Positions 11,885 through 21,325 of a DNA stretch of 37,845 bases are shown here, piece after piece. Under the pieces are notes generated by a model. That model made no database searches. It saw nothing but the letters and a program-made list of their open reading frames with translations, and was not told the DNA's origin. This stretch comes from Salinicoccus sp. YB14-2 (lineage in GTDB: Bacteria > Bacillota > Bacilli > Staphylococcales > Salinicoccaceae). How positions within the stretch are numbered: the stretch's first letter is position 1; each line of letters starts with the position of its first letter. Location: NCBI RefSeq assembly GCF_001265075.1, contig NZ_LFKO01000001.1, positions 467,039 through 504,883 on the forward strand, given 5' to 3'. The position numbers were made by a program, and so were the translations under genes.

Positions 11885-13018
11885 TCACACCCGGAAACTC
11901 TCAGGTTTATTATTTATGACGCCATAGAAATACTTTATGTTTTCACATATGCGCTGAGATGCCTCGCCATCTCCATACGGGTTGGCTGCATGTGACATTC
12001 TCTTATACATATCCTCATTTGTAAGCAATTCTTTGGTCAGGTCGTAAATATCCTGTTTTTCAATGCCGGCAAGTTTTAAAGTCCCTGCCTCGACACCTTC
12101 AGGACGCTCTGTAGTGTCCCTTAAAACCACTACCGGTTTTGCCAGTGATGGCGCCTCTTCCTGAACACCGCCAGAGTCTGTCAAAATGATGTGGCTGTTC
12201 GCTGCAAAGTTATGAAAGTCGACGACATCTAAAGGTTCAATGATTTCTATTCGTTCATGACCACCCAGATATTCTTCAGCAATACTTCTTACTTTAGGGT
12301 TTTTATGGATCGGATAAACAACTGTTACGCCTTCGAATTCATCCACAATATCCCTCACAGCACTGAAGATGTTATGCATCGGCGTGCCGATGTTTTCCCG
12401 TCTGTGGGCGGTCAGAAGAATCACTTTATTGTCCTTATGTTTTTCAATGATCTCACTGTGATACTCTTCGTTAACAGTCGTTTTCAAGGCATCAATCGCT
12501 GTGTTGCCTGTTACTGATATGGATTCTTCATCCTTATTTTCCACAAGCAGATTCTGCTTGGAATTTTCTGTAGGTGAAAAATGGAGGTCGGCAAGTACGC
12601 CTGTCATCTGCCTGTTCATTTCTTCAGGGAATGGCGAGTATTTGTTATGTGTTCTGAGTCCTGCTTCTACGTGACCGATATCTATCTGATTATAAAATGC
12701 AGCAAGGCTGCCGGCAAATGTAGTTGTAGTGTCACCATGCACTAAAATCATATCCGGCTTCGCCTCTTTGATTACAGAATCAAGACCTTCAATCACTCTG
12801 CCGGTTACTTCCGAAAGCGTCTGTCCCTGCTTCATGATATTTAAATCAAAATCAGGCTCGATATCAAATATTTTCAGTACCTGGTCAAGCATTTCTCTGT
12901 GTTGAGCGGTAACTACAATAATCGGTTCCAGCTCCGGGTCCTTTTTCAAAGCAAGCACCAGCGGTGCCATCTTGATTGCTTCCGGGCGAGTTCCAAATAT
13001 AGTCATAATCTTTTTCAT
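11885..13018 (-). CDS. wecB: UDP-N-acetylglucosamine 2-epimerase (non-hydrolysing)
   Basis: 377-aa enzyme (MnaA/WecB type) that interconverts UDP-GlcNAc and UDP-ManNAc, the donor for the wall teichoic acid linkage unit in Gram-positive cocci. It has the GT-B fold: FGTRPEAIKMAPL at residues 8-20, HGDTTTTFAG, HVEAGLRTHNKYSPFPEE with conserved catalytic residues, LTAHRRENIG and the substrate-gripping LTDSGGVQEEAPSL. GGGAG precedes the ATG. It is the last gene of a run starting at prfA and lies upstream of atp, as in staphylococci. Confidence 0.96.
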   Translation of the reverse strand: MKKIMTIFGTRPEAIKMAPLVLALKKDPELEPIIVVTAQHREMLDQVLKIFDIEPDFDLNIMKQGQTLSEVTGRVIEGLDSVIKEAKPDMILVHGDTTTTFAGSLAAFYNQIDIGHVEAGLRTHNKYSPFPEEMNRQMTGVLADLHFSPTENSKQNLLVENKDEESISVTGNTAIDALKTTVNEEYHSEIIEKHKDNKVILLTAHRRENIGTPMHNIFSAVRDIVDEFEGVTVVYPIHKNPKVRSIAEEYLGGHERIEIIEPLDVVDFHNFAANSHIILTDSGGVQEEAPSLAKPVVVLRDTTERPEGVEAGTLKLAGIEKQDIYDLTKELLTNEDMYKRMSHAANPYGDGEASQRICENIKYFYGVINNKPESFRV

Positions 13019-13042
13019 GATTTTTCTCCCTATTAATTAGAA

Positions 13043-13672
13043 TTATTTTGTTCCGAATAAACGGTCTCCGGCATCACCAAGACCTGGCACGATATAACTA
13101 TGTTCATCCAGTCTGTCGTCGAGTGCTGCAATATAAATATCTACATCAGGGTGAGCCTCCTGCAAAACTTCCACGCCTTCAGGCGCTGCAATTAAACAGA
13201 TGAAGCGAATTTTGCTTCCGCCTCTTTTTTTAATCGCAGTTATGGCCTCGACTGCAGATGCACCTGTTGCAAGCATCGGATCTATCACGAAAATATCCCG
13301 TTCTACAATATCACCTGGGAATTTCGCATAATACTCTATTGCCTGCAATGTATCCGGGTCACGGTAAAGACCGATATGCCCGACACGGGCAGAAGGTATC
13401 AGCTTATGAATACTTTCCTGCATACCGAGTCCTGCCCTTAAAATCGGAACAAGACAGATTTTTTTACCACTCAGTCTTTTGGCTGTTGTTGTCTGTATCG
13501 GTGTGTCCACCTCAACGTCTTCCAGATCCAAATCTCTGGTCACTTCATAAGCCATAAGCATACCGACTTCATCAACCAATTCTCTGAATGTTTTTGTGGG
13601 AGTGTTTTTATCTCTTATAAAACCCATTTTATGCTGAATAAGAGGATGTTCCATCACTTGAACCTTTGACAT
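13043..13672 (-). CDS. upp: Uracil phosphoribosyltransferase
   Basis: 209-aa pyrimidine salvage enzyme making UMP from uracil and PRPP. It has the PRPP-binding loop ([16 protein letters not shown], near residue 125) and the uracil-binding C-terminal [11 protein letters not shown]. The start at 13672 ([12 protein letters not shown]) has AGGAGG six nt upstream; a longer in-frame form would include that site and is rejected. It follows glyA by about 30 nt, the usual glyA-upp order of Firmicutes. Confidence 0.97.
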   Translation of the reverse strand: MSKVQVMEHPLIQHKMGFIRDKNTPTKTFRELVDEVGMLMAYEVTRDLDLEDVEVDTPIQTTTAKRLSGKKICLVPILRAGLGMQESIHKLIPSARVGHIGLYRDPDTLQAIEYYAKFPGDIVERDIFVIDPMLATGASAVEAITAIKKRGGSKIRFICLIAAPEGVEVLQEAHPDVDIYIAALDDRLDEHSYIVPGLGDAGDRLFGTK

Positions 13673-13705
13673 AAATGCCCTCCTTTTCATGTTTAATACT
13701 TAAAT

Positions 13706-14944
13706 TTATTTATCATATAGAGGATAATCAGCAGTCATTGCATGTACTTTTTCGATTATTCCATCCAGACTCTCGTCATTTTTGGCACGTTTCAATGTAT
13801 CCGCCATCAATCTGCCAACTTCTTCCATCTCTTTTTCTTTGAAACCTCTTGTTGTCATCGCAGGTGTTCCAAGACGGAGACCACTTGTTACAAATGGTGA
13901 TTCTTTATCAAATGGAATCGTGTTTTTATTACATGTAATACCAATTTCATCCAATACTTCTTCCGCCTGTTTACCAGTCAGACCGAAACTCTTCACATCA
14001 ACTAACACGATGTGGTTGTCGGTACCGCCGGAAACGACCCTGAGACCGTTGTCAGTCAGGCTTTTAGCCAGTGCCTGTGCATTTTTTATCACCTGTTGCT
14101 GGTATTCTTTGAAATCATCTTGAAGCGCTTCTCCGAATGCCACGGCTTTGGCAGCGATGATATGCATCAACGGGCCACCCTGGATACCCGGGAAGATCAT
14201 GCTGTTCAGTTTTTTGCCATACTTCTCTTTTGCCAGGATAATGCCGCCTCTCGGTCCTCTCAGTGTCTTGTGTGTGGTAGAAGTGACAAAGTCTGCATGC
14301 GGGACTGGGTTGGGATGCAGTCCTGCTGCAACAAGACCAGCGATATGTGCCATGTCCACCATGAAGTAGGCACCGACTTCATCAGCGATTTCACGGAATT
14401 TAGCAAAGTCGATCTGTCTTGAATAAGCACTTGCACCTGCAATGATCAGCTTCGGTTTTTCCTTTTTAGCTGTTTCCAGCACATCATCATAATCAATCGT
14501 TTCTGTATCCTGATCGACACCGTACTCGCTGAACTCATACATCTTTCCGCTGAAGTTGACCGGTGCGCCATGCGTCAGGTGGCCACCATGGCTCAAGTTC
14601 ATGCCCAGGACCTTGTCTCCCGGCTCAAGTATTGAGAAATAAACCCCCATATTTGCCTGGGAGCCTGAATGCGGCTGGACGTTCACGTACTCGGCACCGA
14701 AAATATCTTTCAATCTGTCCCTCGCCAGATCTTCGACGACATCCACGAATTCACATCCGCCATAATAACGTTTATGAGGATAACCTTCTGCATATTTGTT
14801 CGTTAATATTGAGCCTTGAGCTTCCAATACCGCTTCTGATACGAAATTCTCAGATGCAATTAATTCAATATTTTTATCCTGACGGTCAAACTCGGATTCC
14901 ATTGCTTCAAACAGTTTTGGATCTTGTGATTTGATATTTGACAT
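13706..14944 (-). CDS. glyA: Serine hydroxymethyltransferase
   Basis: 412-aa PLP enzyme that converts serine and tetrahydrofolate to glycine and methylene-THF, the main one-carbon source for purine and thymidylate synthesis. The PLP Lys226 lies in [14 protein letters not shown], with LIASENF (about 28-34), the Tyr-containing [13 protein letters not shown] and the DMAHIAGL strand. GGGGAG precedes the ATG. It sits between ywlG and upp in a closely packed run. Confidence 0.98.
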   Translation of the reverse strand: MSNIKSQDPKLFEAMESEFDRQDKNIELIASENFVSEAVLEAQGSILTNKYAEGYPHKRYYGGCEFVDVVEDLARDRLKDIFGAEYVNVQPHSGSQANMGVYFSILEPGDKVLGMNLSHGGHLTHGAPVNFSGKMYEFSEYGVDQDTETIDYDDVLETAKKEKPKLIIAGASAYSRQIDFAKFREIADEVGAYFMVDMAHIAGLVAAGLHPNPVPHADFVTSTTHKTLRGPRGGIILAKEKYGKKLNSMIFPGIQGGPLMHIIAAKAVAFGEALQDDFKEYQQQVIKNAQALAKSLTDNGLRVVSGGTDNHIVLVDVKSFGLTGKQAEEVLDEIGITCNKNTIPFDKESPFVTSGLRLGTPAMTTRGFKEKEMEEVGRLMADTLKRAKNDESLDGIIEKVHAMTADYPLYDK

Positions 14945-14964
14945 TTACATTCTCCCCAATTTAT

Positions 14965-15516
14965 TTAATTATTATATTTTGCTCTGGGACCGCCAATCAA
15001 TTTAGGTCTTGTCTTCGCTATTGTGACAACAGCTTCTCCTATCAGTCTGGTACTTGTCCTCAGAGGTACAGCAACATGCTTTAAATGCATACCTATCATA
15101 GTCTGGCCGATATCTATACCGGAATCCGCAGTGACGAATTCTGCTACGACCGGGTCTGCCATTTTCAGGTACGCATACTCACTCAAACTTCCCCCTGCAC
15201 TTCTGTGAGGTACGACACTCACTTCATCGAAGCCGAACTGAACAGAAGTTCTTCTGTCCATTGTTACTGCTCTGTTGATGTGTTCACACCCCTGAAACAT
15301 TAAATGAATATCATACTTCTCTCTTACCGTCCTAAAACCGTTGAAGATTACTTCCGCTACTTCCAGTGAACTGCTTTCACCTATGTGTTCACCGATCACT
15401 TCAGATGTGGAGCAGCCGATAATAAGGCGCTGGTTTTCAAAGAAAAAGTTTTCCTCTTCCAGCTCTTCTATCAGTGTTTCCAGATCATTCTTCAATTTTT
15501 CGAACTCTTTTTTCAT
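14965..15516 (-). CDS. ywlG: UPF0340 / TIGR01440 family protein (YwlG)
   Basis: 183-aa protein of the YwlG family, found next to rpiB and glyA in many Firmicutes; the biochemical function is unknown. Recognisable segments are GCSTSEVIGEHIG (about 40-52), FQGCEHINRA, VQFGFDEVSVVPHRSAGGS and DIGQTMIGMHLKHVAVPLR. No membrane segment is present. The ATG at 15516 has GAGGGTGG upstream; this site and the first 32 nt of the gene lie inside the 3' end of rpiB, suggesting coupled translation. Confidence 0.85.
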   Translation of the reverse strand: MKKEFEKLKNDLETLIEELEEENFFFENQRLIIGCSTSEVIGEHIGESSSLEVAEVIFNGFRTVREKYDIHLMFQGCEHINRAVTMDRRTSVQFGFDEVSVVPHRSAGGSLSEYAYLKMADPVVAEFVTADSGIDIGQTMIGMHLKHVAVPLRTSTRLIGEAVVTIAKTRPKLIGGPRAKYNN

Positions 15517-15913
15517 GTCTACCACCCTCAAATTCAGTATTTAACCAAATATCTACAATGTCGGACGCGAGACCTTTTCCAATTACTCTTTCACCCATTG
15601 CCAGGATGTTTGAATCATTATGCTCTCTTGTCGCTCTTGCTGAGAATGTGTCGTGAACTAAAGCACACCGGATACCTTTGACTTTATTCGCTGAAATACT
15701 CATGCCTATTCCAGTTCCGCAAATCAGTATGCCTTTATCGAATTCACCTGCAGCAACTTTTTCTGCAAGGGGTTTTGCGAAATCAGGATAGTCCACCGAA
15801 TCTGCAGATTCCGGACCAAAATCAGTGATATCTACACCTTTTTCTTTAAGTTCACTGACGATGGTATTTTTCAGATTAAAGCCACCGTGATCTGAACCAA
15901 CTATAACTTTCAT
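15485..15913 (-). CDS. rpiB: Ribose-5-phosphate isomerase B
   Basis: 142-aa RpiB/LacAB-fold enzyme interconverting ribose-5-phosphate and ribulose-5-phosphate. Conserved GSDHGGF with His9 is at the N-terminus, the catalytic Cys65 lies in ICGTGIGMSISANK, and the phosphate/ring-opening residues are in HDTFSARATREHND. GAGGTG precedes the ATG. The 3' end overlaps ywlG by 32 nt. The order ywlE-rpiB-ywlG-glyA-upp is the conserved Bacillales order. Confidence 0.95.
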   Translation of the reverse strand: MKVIVGSDHGGFNLKNTIVSELKEKGVDITDFGPESADSVDYPDFAKPLAEKVAAGEFDKGILICGTGIGMSISANKVKGIRCALVHDTFSARATREHNDSNILAMGERVIGKGLASDIVDIWLNTEFEGGRHEKRVRKIEE

Positions 15914-15930
15914 ATTTTCACCTCAACTAT

Positions 15931-15958
15931 ATTATATATAAAATTCTAATACTTGAAA
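15931..15958 (-). promoter_or_regulatory. Possible internal promoter ahead of rpiB
   Basis: Minus strand TTTCAA (15958-15953), 16-nt spacer, TATAAT (15936-15931) in the 68-nt ywlE-rpiB gap, the longest gap in the prfA-wecB run. The -10 is perfect, the -35 weak. Confidence 0.35.
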
Positions 15959-15981
15959 GTAATCATAGTATTTTTATCACA

Positions 15982-16401
15982 TTATTTAAACAATTTATCG
16001 ATATAACCCTTCATTTGTGCATATACTTTTCGATAATCTTCATCGCTTCCCCCTATGGGATCACTGATGTCTTCATCACTTCCACCGGCATATTCACTTA
16101 ATAAGTAAACTTCCGAATCAGGGTAGAGATCCTTCACTATTTGGAGGTGCCCTTTTGTCATTGTTAATAGTATCGAATCTTCTGTATCCTCACTGGATAT
16201 TTGCTGCGGCGGCTCCGGCTGGACAAGAGATTCTTCATCAATGATTCTCTGAGATTCTGGATTGGTCATGACATCCGTCACCATGATACCCCTTGAAGAA
16301 AATTCGTACTTTTTATATGTTGATTTCGCATAACTTTCAGCCAGAGGGCTCCTACAGGTATTTCCCGTGCACACAAATACAATCGGTTTAGTCAATATCA
16401 T
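15982..16401 (-). CDS. ywlE: Low-molecular-weight protein phosphatase, probable protein-arginine phosphatase (YwlE/PtpB type)
   Basis: 139-aa enzyme of the low-molecular-weight tyrosine phosphatase fold. The P-loop is C11-TGNT-C16-R17-S, with the nucleophile Cys11 and Arg17, and the general-acid segment is DPIGG near residue 115. Thr15 (CTGNTCRS) is where tyrosine phosphatases usually have Ile or Leu. In Bacillus YwlE and S. aureus PtpB this Thr sets selectivity for phosphoarginine, countering McsB kinase in ClpC quality control. The ATG at 16401 sits only three nt from AAGGAG; a TTG two codons downstream has better spacing and gives MTKPIVFVC, so the start is uncertain. It overlaps sua5 by 14 nt. 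Confidence 0.9.
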   Translation of the reverse strand: MILTKPIVFVCTGNTCRSPLAESYAKSTYKKYEFSSRGIMVTDVMTNPESQRIIDEESLVQPEPPQQISSEDTEDSILLTMTKGHLQIVKDLYPDSEVYLLSEYAGGSDEDISDPIGGSDEDYRKVYAQMKGYIDKLFK

Positions 16402-17437
16402 GCGCTCCTTTTATCAATACATTCCCTGTCGCTTTATAAATTCTGTTCAGCAATGCTTCAGACCGCGGATTTTCCCTGAACCTATATATATAGATTATGT
16501 CGACATCGGACTTGTCCATTTTCCTGAGGGCACCATATAAATTTTTTGCCGCTTCTCTGTAGTCATCGTCCTTTTGACATAAACTGACAAACTCCACATC
16601 GTCAGATACGTCCTGGCGGAATGATTCCGGTGCGATCACTCCGAAATTCTCCCCTTTTTTCGAAATCAGTGTTTGTGATAAAACGCTTCCTTCGATTAAT
16701 ATAAGCGGCTGTCTCGGTGCATAGTGCTTGTACTTCATCCCGGGAGAAATCGGCTTTTTCATATCGTCGGAATGAACAGCCACCTGTCCGTCTATAACAT
16801 TCTCCAAATCTTCTTTAGTGATCTCACCCGGTCTCGCGATACGGTAAGGGAATGTCGTACAGTCCAGCACTGTACTCTCGATGCCATAGTCTGCCGGATC
16901 ACTTGCAACGACCCCGTATACCTTATCTTTCAAATCATCAATCACATGGCTGTAATCAGTCGGAGATGGTTTCCCGCTTATATTGGCGCTGGGCGCAGCC
17001 AACGGTATGCCGGTATATTCCAGTATTTTAAGTCCCACCGGATGACTCGGCATCCTGACTGCGACCGATCTTAAGTCCGCCACTGTTTTTGCCGCTATAT
17101 AATCATTTTTCAAAGGTAATATAAAAGATATCGGTCCCGGCCAAAACTTTTCCATTAACTTTAAAACACGCTCATCAGGTATTTCAGCGAACTTTTTCAA
17201 TTGTTCGATGCTGTGAATGTGAACGATCAGCGGGTTATCCTGCGGCCTGCCTTTGGCATTGAATATTTTCTGAATGGCTTCGGGATTTGTAGCGTCTCCA
17301 GCAAGTCCGTAAACTGTTTCGGTGGGCAGCCCGACGACTTCTCCGTACGTTAGTGCTGTTTTTATTTCTCCAAGCTTCTCCAACGTTCCAGGGCCGTTCA
17401 GTTCATCTGATGAAATCTGCCAAACTTTTGTATCCAA
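16388..17437 (-). CDS. ywlC: L-threonylcarbamoyladenylate synthase (Sua5 type)
   Basis: 349-aa two-domain enzyme that makes threonylcarbamoyl-AMP from threonine, bicarbonate and ATP for the t6A37 modification of ANN-decoding tRNAs. The YrdC-like domain (about 1-205) has GLPTETVYGLAGDA, the KGRPQDNPLIVHI substrate loop and AAPSANISGKPSPT. The C-terminal Sua5 domain (about 235-345) distinguishes it from short YrdC proteins. It starts six nt after prmC and overlaps ywlE. Confidence 0.95.
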   Translation of the reverse strand: MDTKVWQISSDELNGPGTLEKLGEIKTALTYGEVVGLPTETVYGLAGDATNPEAIQKIFNAKGRPQDNPLIVHIHSIEQLKKFAEIPDERVLKLMEKFWPGPISFILPLKNDYIAAKTVADLRSVAVRMPSHPVGLKILEYTGIPLAAPSANISGKPSPTDYSHVIDDLKDKVYGVVASDPADYGIESTVLDCTTFPYRIARPGEITKEDLENVIDGQVAVHSDDMKKPISPGMKYKHYAPRQPLILIEGSVLSQTLISKKGENFGVIAPESFRQDVSDDVEFVSLCQKDDDYREAAKNLYGALRKMDKSDVDIIYIYRFRENPRSEALLNRIYKATGNVLIKGAHDID

Positions 17438-17443
17438 ACTCCC

Positions 17444-18298
17444 TCATCCTTCCCAGGTGAAATAAAGTATTCTGTCCTGTTTGTTAATATCTTTCCTTAC
17501 CCCGAAATGTTTTGTTTCCGGCCATCTCTTTAATAAATATTTTAACAATGACTCCTTTTGATTAAAAGCAATTTCACAATATACGCGCCCGCCATAATGC
17601 AACACATCTTCCAGACCATCAATCAGCCTTTTATAAATTTCAAGGCCATCATCTTCTGCAAACAGTGCCTGATGCGGTTCATGCTCAATGACGGAAGGTG
17701 TCATGATAGAAACATCATCTTTGGATATATATGGCGGGTTTGAAATGATGATATCTGCCTTGATTTCATTTTGAATCAGAGGGGCGTATAGATCGCCCTC
17801 ATAAAAAATGATGTCCGCATCATGAGAGTCACAGTTTTCTTTGGCCACTTCGATAGCAGCCTGTGATATATCAGTTGCACAGACCTTATTATTATTCCAA
17901 TGTTTTTGCAGTGTCACCGGTATTACTCCGGTTCCTGTACCAATGTCTACTGCAGTCTGGCCATTATCAGCCTCTTCATCAAGCACAAACATGACCAGTT
18001 CTTCAGTCTCATTCCTCGGTATCAGAGTATCTGCCGTCACTTTGAATTTCTCTCCGTAAAACCATGAAAACCCCACAACGTATTGATAGGGTTCTCCGGC
18101 ACTCACTCGCTCTACCGCTTCACAGTAAAGATCATATTCCTGCTGTGACATCGGTTCATCAGATTTCAATATGATTTCTGCAGAGGTCAAAAAGAACAGG
18201 TCTTCTGCCAAAAGCCGGGCAATCCTTTTTTCTCTGCCGTGTAATCCAAGAGAATGCTCAGCTTCTTTTATCGCCTTACGGTAACTATATTGTGGCAT
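17444..18298 (-). CDS. prmC: Release factor glutamine methyltransferase PrmC
   Basis: 284-aa SAM-dependent methyltransferase that methylates the Gln of the GGQ motif in release factors. A helical N-domain (about 1-85) binds the release factor. The Rossmann domain has the SAM motif DIGTGTG (118-124) and the catalytic NPPY (187-190). Its start overlaps the end of prfA, its own substrate, by 14 nt, the conserved arrangement. Confidence 0.96.
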   Translation of the reverse strand: MPQYSYRKAIKEAEHSLGLHGREKRIARLLAEDLFFLTSAEIILKSDEPMSQQEYDLYCEAVERVSAGEPYQYVVGFSWFYGEKFKVTADTLIPRNETEELVMFVLDEEADNGQTAVDIGTGTGVIPVTLQKHWNNNKVCATDISQAAIEVAKENCDSHDADIIFYEGDLYAPLIQNEIKADIIISNPPYISKDDVSIMTPSVIEHEPHQALFAEDDGLEIYKRLIDGLEDVLHYGGRVYCEIAFNQKESLLKYLLKRWPETKHFGVRKDINKQDRILYFTWEG

Positions 18299-19364
18299 TG
18301 TTCAACTCTTCAAGTTTTGAAGTCTGTTCTTCAATGATTAACGCATCGATAATATCATCCAGCTTACCTTCGATAATCTGATCCAGCTTTTGGATGGTCA
18401 GGCCGATTCTGTGGTCCGTCACACGGCTTTGAGGATAGTTGTATGTCCTTATACGTTCTGAACGGTCACCTGTCCCCACTGCCGATTTTCTTTGCTCAGC
18501 ATATTCAGCTTCCGCTTCCTGCTGCATCAGGTCATAAATTCTTGCATTCAAAACTTTCCTTGCACGTTCCCTGTTTTTAATCTGAGATTTTTCATCCTGG
18601 GATGTGACAACTACACCGGTCGGCAGGTGGGTGATACGGACCGCTGAGTCCGTGGTGTTTACGTGCTGTCCGCCTGCACCGCTGGAGCGGTAGGTATCTA
18701 TTTTAAGATCTTCATTCCTGATATTCATTTCAACATCTTCCACTTCCGGCAGAACAGCAACTGTTGCTGTTGATGTATGGATACGCCCGCTGGATTCTGT
18801 TTCAGGTACTCTTTGTACACGATGTGCACCATTCTCATATTTCAGTCTTGAATAAGCACCTTCGCCCTGTATCATAAAGCTGATTTCTTTGTAGCCGCCG
18901 TGGTCACTCGCATTCGCCTCTACCACTTCAGTTTTCCAGCCGTTATTTTCTGCATAGCGGGAATACATTCTGAACAGGTCGCCTGCAAATATCTGCGCCT
19001 CATCGCCACCCGCAGCACCTCGTATTTCAATGATAACGTTTTTGTCATCATTTGGATCTTTAGGAAGGAGTAATAATTTCAATTGTTCTTCCAGTTCCGG
19101 TATTTGCTTTTCAGAATCCGAAATCTCTTCCTTCAGCATATCGAGCATTTCTTTATCGTCTGTTTCACTCAGCATCTCTTTTGATTCTTCTATCGTCTCT
19201 TGATGATTTTTATATTTACGAAAGACATCCACTGTCTTTTGCAGATCACTTTGCTCTTTTGAATACTCTCTTAATTTATCAGGGTCACTGACAACATCGG
19301 GATCACTTAAAAGCTCATTCAACTGCTCATACCGATTTTCAATTATCTCCAATTGATCAAACAT
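18285..19364 (-). CDS. prfA: Peptide chain release factor 1
   Basis: 359-aa class I release factor that recognises UAA and UAG and triggers peptide release. GGQ lies at 231-233, and the codon-recognition region has PET (187-189) in the PxT position of RF1 rather than the SPF of RF2. The acidic helical N-domain spans about 1-100. The ATG at 19364 has AAAAGGTG upstream and gives the normal length; an in-frame extension of 26 codons runs back through the promoter/terminator region and is rejected. Confidence 0.97.
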   Translation of the reverse strand: MFDQLEIIENRYEQLNELLSDPDVVSDPDKLREYSKEQSDLQKTVDVFRKYKNHQETIEESKEMLSETDDKEMLDMLKEEISDSEKQIPELEEQLKLLLLPKDPNDDKNVIIEIRGAAGGDEAQIFAGDLFRMYSRYAENNGWKTEVVEANASDHGGYKEISFMIQGEGAYSRLKYENGAHRVQRVPETESSGRIHTSTATVAVLPEVEDVEMNIRNEDLKIDTYRSSGAGGQHVNTTDSAVRITHLPTGVVVTSQDEKSQIKNRERARKVLNARIYDLMQQEAEAEYAEQRKSAVGTGDRSERIRTYNYPQSRVTDHRIGLTIQKLDQIIEGKLDDIIDALIIEEQTSKLEELNNATI

Positions 19365-19398
19365 ATTTTCACCTTTTCCGTCTTCTGTAATCTTTCTA

Positions 19399-19408
19399 AG
19401 TATATCAT
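19399..19408 (-). promoter_or_regulatory. Possible extended -10 promoter for prfA
   Basis: Minus strand TGATATACT, i.e. a TGn-extended TATACT (-10 at 19404-19399) without a good -35, directly after the rpmE2 terminator. The same TGATATACT sequence recurs ahead of glpX. Weak to moderate. Confidence 0.4.
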
Positions 19409-19418
19409 ATTTTTGACA

Positions 19419-19455
19419 CAAAAAAACTGCATTGAAACACATGTCCCAATGCAGT
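19419..19455 (-). terminator. Terminator of rpmE2
   Basis: A 9-bp stem (ACTGCATTG at 19426-19434 with CAATGCAGT at 19447-19455) is followed on the minus strand by a T7 run. It separates rpmE2 from prfA. Confidence 0.85.
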
Positions 19456-19471
19456 CTGACTGTTTTTCGAA

Positions 19472-19729
19472 CTATTCATTTGCTGATTTGAAACCAAACT
19501 TTTTGTTGAATCTCTCAACACGGCCATCCGCAGATGCGAATTTTTGGCGACCAGTATAAAATGGATGTGAATCAGATGATATATCTAAACGAATAACCGG
19601 ATATTCGTTACCATCTTCCCATTCCATCGTTTCATCGGAAGTACGTGTAGATCCACTTAAAAATTTATAATCAGTAGTAGAATCTAAAAATATTACTTTA
19701 TGATATTCCGGATGAATGTTTTCTCTCAT
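19472..19729 (-). CDS. rpmE2: 50S ribosomal protein L31, type B (zinc-free)
   Basis: 85-aa L31. It starts [17 protein letters not shown] and has the type B insertion and [11 protein letters not shown] followed by [11 protein letters not shown]. The CxxC zinc ligands of type A L31 are absent, so this is the form that in Bacillus replaces the zinc form under zinc limitation; in staphylococci it is the only L31. GGGAGC precedes the ATG. It has its own promoter and terminator between rho and prfA. Confidence 0.95.
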   Translation of the reverse strand: MRENIHPEYHKVIFLDSTTDYKFLSGSTRTSDETMEWEDGNEYPVIRLDISSDSHPFYTGRQKFASADGRVERFNKKFGFKSANE

Positions 19730-19801
19730 GATATTCAGCTCCCTTGCCCTGAACCATCTGGAACAGAGTTATTTTGTGGTTTTGCCACACAATACTTGTG
19801 T

Positions 19802-19830
19802 ATTATACATTGTAGCACTTCAAAAATCAA
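19802..19830 (-). promoter_or_regulatory. Promoter of rpmE2
   Basis: Minus strand TTGATT (19830-19825), 17-nt spacer, TATAAT (19807-19802), placed just after the rho stop. It predicts a leader of about 66 nt. Confidence 0.72.
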
Positions 19831-19846
19831 CCATTTCCAAATTATT

Positions 19847-21163
19847 TTATATTACAGGTTTGCCTGACTTTTGTGATGATACCATGCGGTCCCGGAGGAC
19901 ATCGAAGAATTCTTCGTTTGACTCCGTCTGTTTTAATATTCTCAGGAATCTTTCTGTAAAGTCTGGTGCATCTGTAAATAGTTTTCTAAGCTGCCACAGT
20001 ATGTCCAGTTCTTTCTTGTCTAACAGCAGCTCTTCTTTCCTTGTACTTGAACGACGGATATCAATTGCAGGGTAAATACGCTTCTCACTGAGCCCCCGGT
20101 CAAGATGAAGTTCCATGTTGCCCGTCCCTTTGAACTCTTCATATATGACATCATCCATGCGGCTTCCCGTTTCAACAAGCGCCGTGGAAAGTATTGTCAT
20201 ACTGCCGCCTGCTTCTATATTACGGGCAGCACCGAAGAAATGTTTCGGGCGGTGTAAACTTGCCGGATCCAGTCCGCCGGATAAAGTCCGTCCGCTTGGC
20301 GGTATGACCAGGTTATATGCTCTTGCAAGACGAGTGATGGAATCCATTAAAATGATGACATCCTCACCCATCTCAACCATACGTTTGGATCTTTCAAGGA
20401 GCAGTTCTGCAACTTTCACGTGGTGCTGAGGCGGTTCGTCAAAAGTTGAATGCACAACCTCGGCATTTTCAACAGAACGCTCAAGATCCGTGACCTCCTC
20501 CGGTCTTTCACCGATTAGCAATATGAACAGTTTGGCATTCGGATGGTTTGCTGCGATCGCATTTGCAATTTCTTTCAGCAATGATGTTTTACCTGCTTTT
20601 GGCGGTGCGACAATCATCCCGCGCTGACCGAAACCGATTGGTGTGATGAGATCCATAATGCGTGTAGATAAGCCCCCTGCCTTATTTTCAAGGTGGATGC
20701 GTTCTTCGGGATAAAGCGGCGTAAGCGCCTGGAAATGCGGACGTTTCTTCACATCTTCAGCATTTTGATCATTGATGAAATCAACTTGCAGCAGACCGTA
20801 ATATTTTTCATTCTCTTTAGGTTTTCTGACTTTCCCTGTGACTTTGTCCCCTTTTTTCAATTCGAATCTTCTGATTTGGGAAGCGGAGATATAAATATCT
20901 TTCTCACCTTTTGAGAAGTTGACAGTACGGAGGAAACCATAGCCGTCCTGCTGGATATCATCGAGTACGCCCTCCATGTAATAGTTGCCGTCTTTCTCCA
21001 TTTCGGCTTCCATGATGGCAAGTACAAGCTCTTTTTTATTCAACTTGCTGTAGTTTGTCAGCTTAAGATCTTTTGCACGTTCGGTAAGCACCTTGGTGGA
21101 GTTACCTTTATATAGCGAATCGAAGGTCTCGTACTTCAAGCCTTCTTTATTTCGATCAGCCAT
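19847..21163 (-). CDS. rho: Transcription termination factor Rho
   Basis: 438-aa hexameric RNA helicase that ends transcription at Rho-dependent sites. Domains: an N-terminal helical region (1-55), a cold-shock-like RNA-binding domain (GYGFLRT near 74, about 60-130), and a RecA-type ATPase with P-loop APPKAGKT (186-193), GERPEEVTDLERSV, the Walker B stretch VIILMDSITRLARAYN and the secondary RNA-binding loop. Only a weak GAAGTGA precedes the ATG, so the start is slightly uncertain. It is flanked by glpX and rpmE2. Confidence 0.97.
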   Translation of the reverse strand: MADRNKEGLKYETFDSLYKGNSTKVLTERAKDLKLTNYSKLNKKELVLAIMEAEMEKDGNYYMEGVLDDIQQDGYGFLRTVNFSKGEKDIYISASQIRRFELKKGDKVTGKVRKPKENEKYYGLLQVDFINDQNAEDVKKRPHFQALTPLYPEERIHLENKAGGLSTRIMDLITPIGFGQRGMIVAPPKAGKTSLLKEIANAIAANHPNAKLFILLIGERPEEVTDLERSVENAEVVHSTFDEPPQHHVKVAELLLERSKRMVEMGEDVIILMDSITRLARAYNLVIPPSGRTLSGGLDPASLHRPKHFFGAARNIEAGGSMTILSTALVETGSRMDDVIYEEFKGTGNMELHLDRGLSEKRIYPAIDIRRSSTRKEELLLDKKELDILWQLRKLFTDAPDFTERFLRILKQTESNEEFFDVLRDRMVSSQKSGKPVI

Positions 21164-21279
21164 GGATTCACTTCACTTTCATATTTTTGGATATAGTTTG
21201 ATGTATTATTAAAAAGTTTAAAGAGGAATTTTGAAGATGTTGTGTGATGAACATCTGATATTCTACATGATTTCAGTAC

Positions 21280-21318
21280 AAAAGAAAAGAAGCATATCAT
21301 TTTTTCAGATACACTTCT
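21280..21318 (-). terminator. Terminator of glpX
   Basis: A 10-bp stem containing two G-U pairs (21289-21298 with 21308-21317) is followed on the minus strand by TTTTCTTTT. It sits about 10 nt after the glpX stop. Confidence 0.75.
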
Positions 21319-21325
21319 GTAATAT

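Noticed and set aside
19730-19795. L31 autoregulatory leader RNA ahead of rpmE2
   Set aside because: Only a 4-bp GTGG/CCAC hairpin fits inside the predicted 66-nt leader; the better CACAA/TTGTG repeat falls upstream of the likely transcription start.
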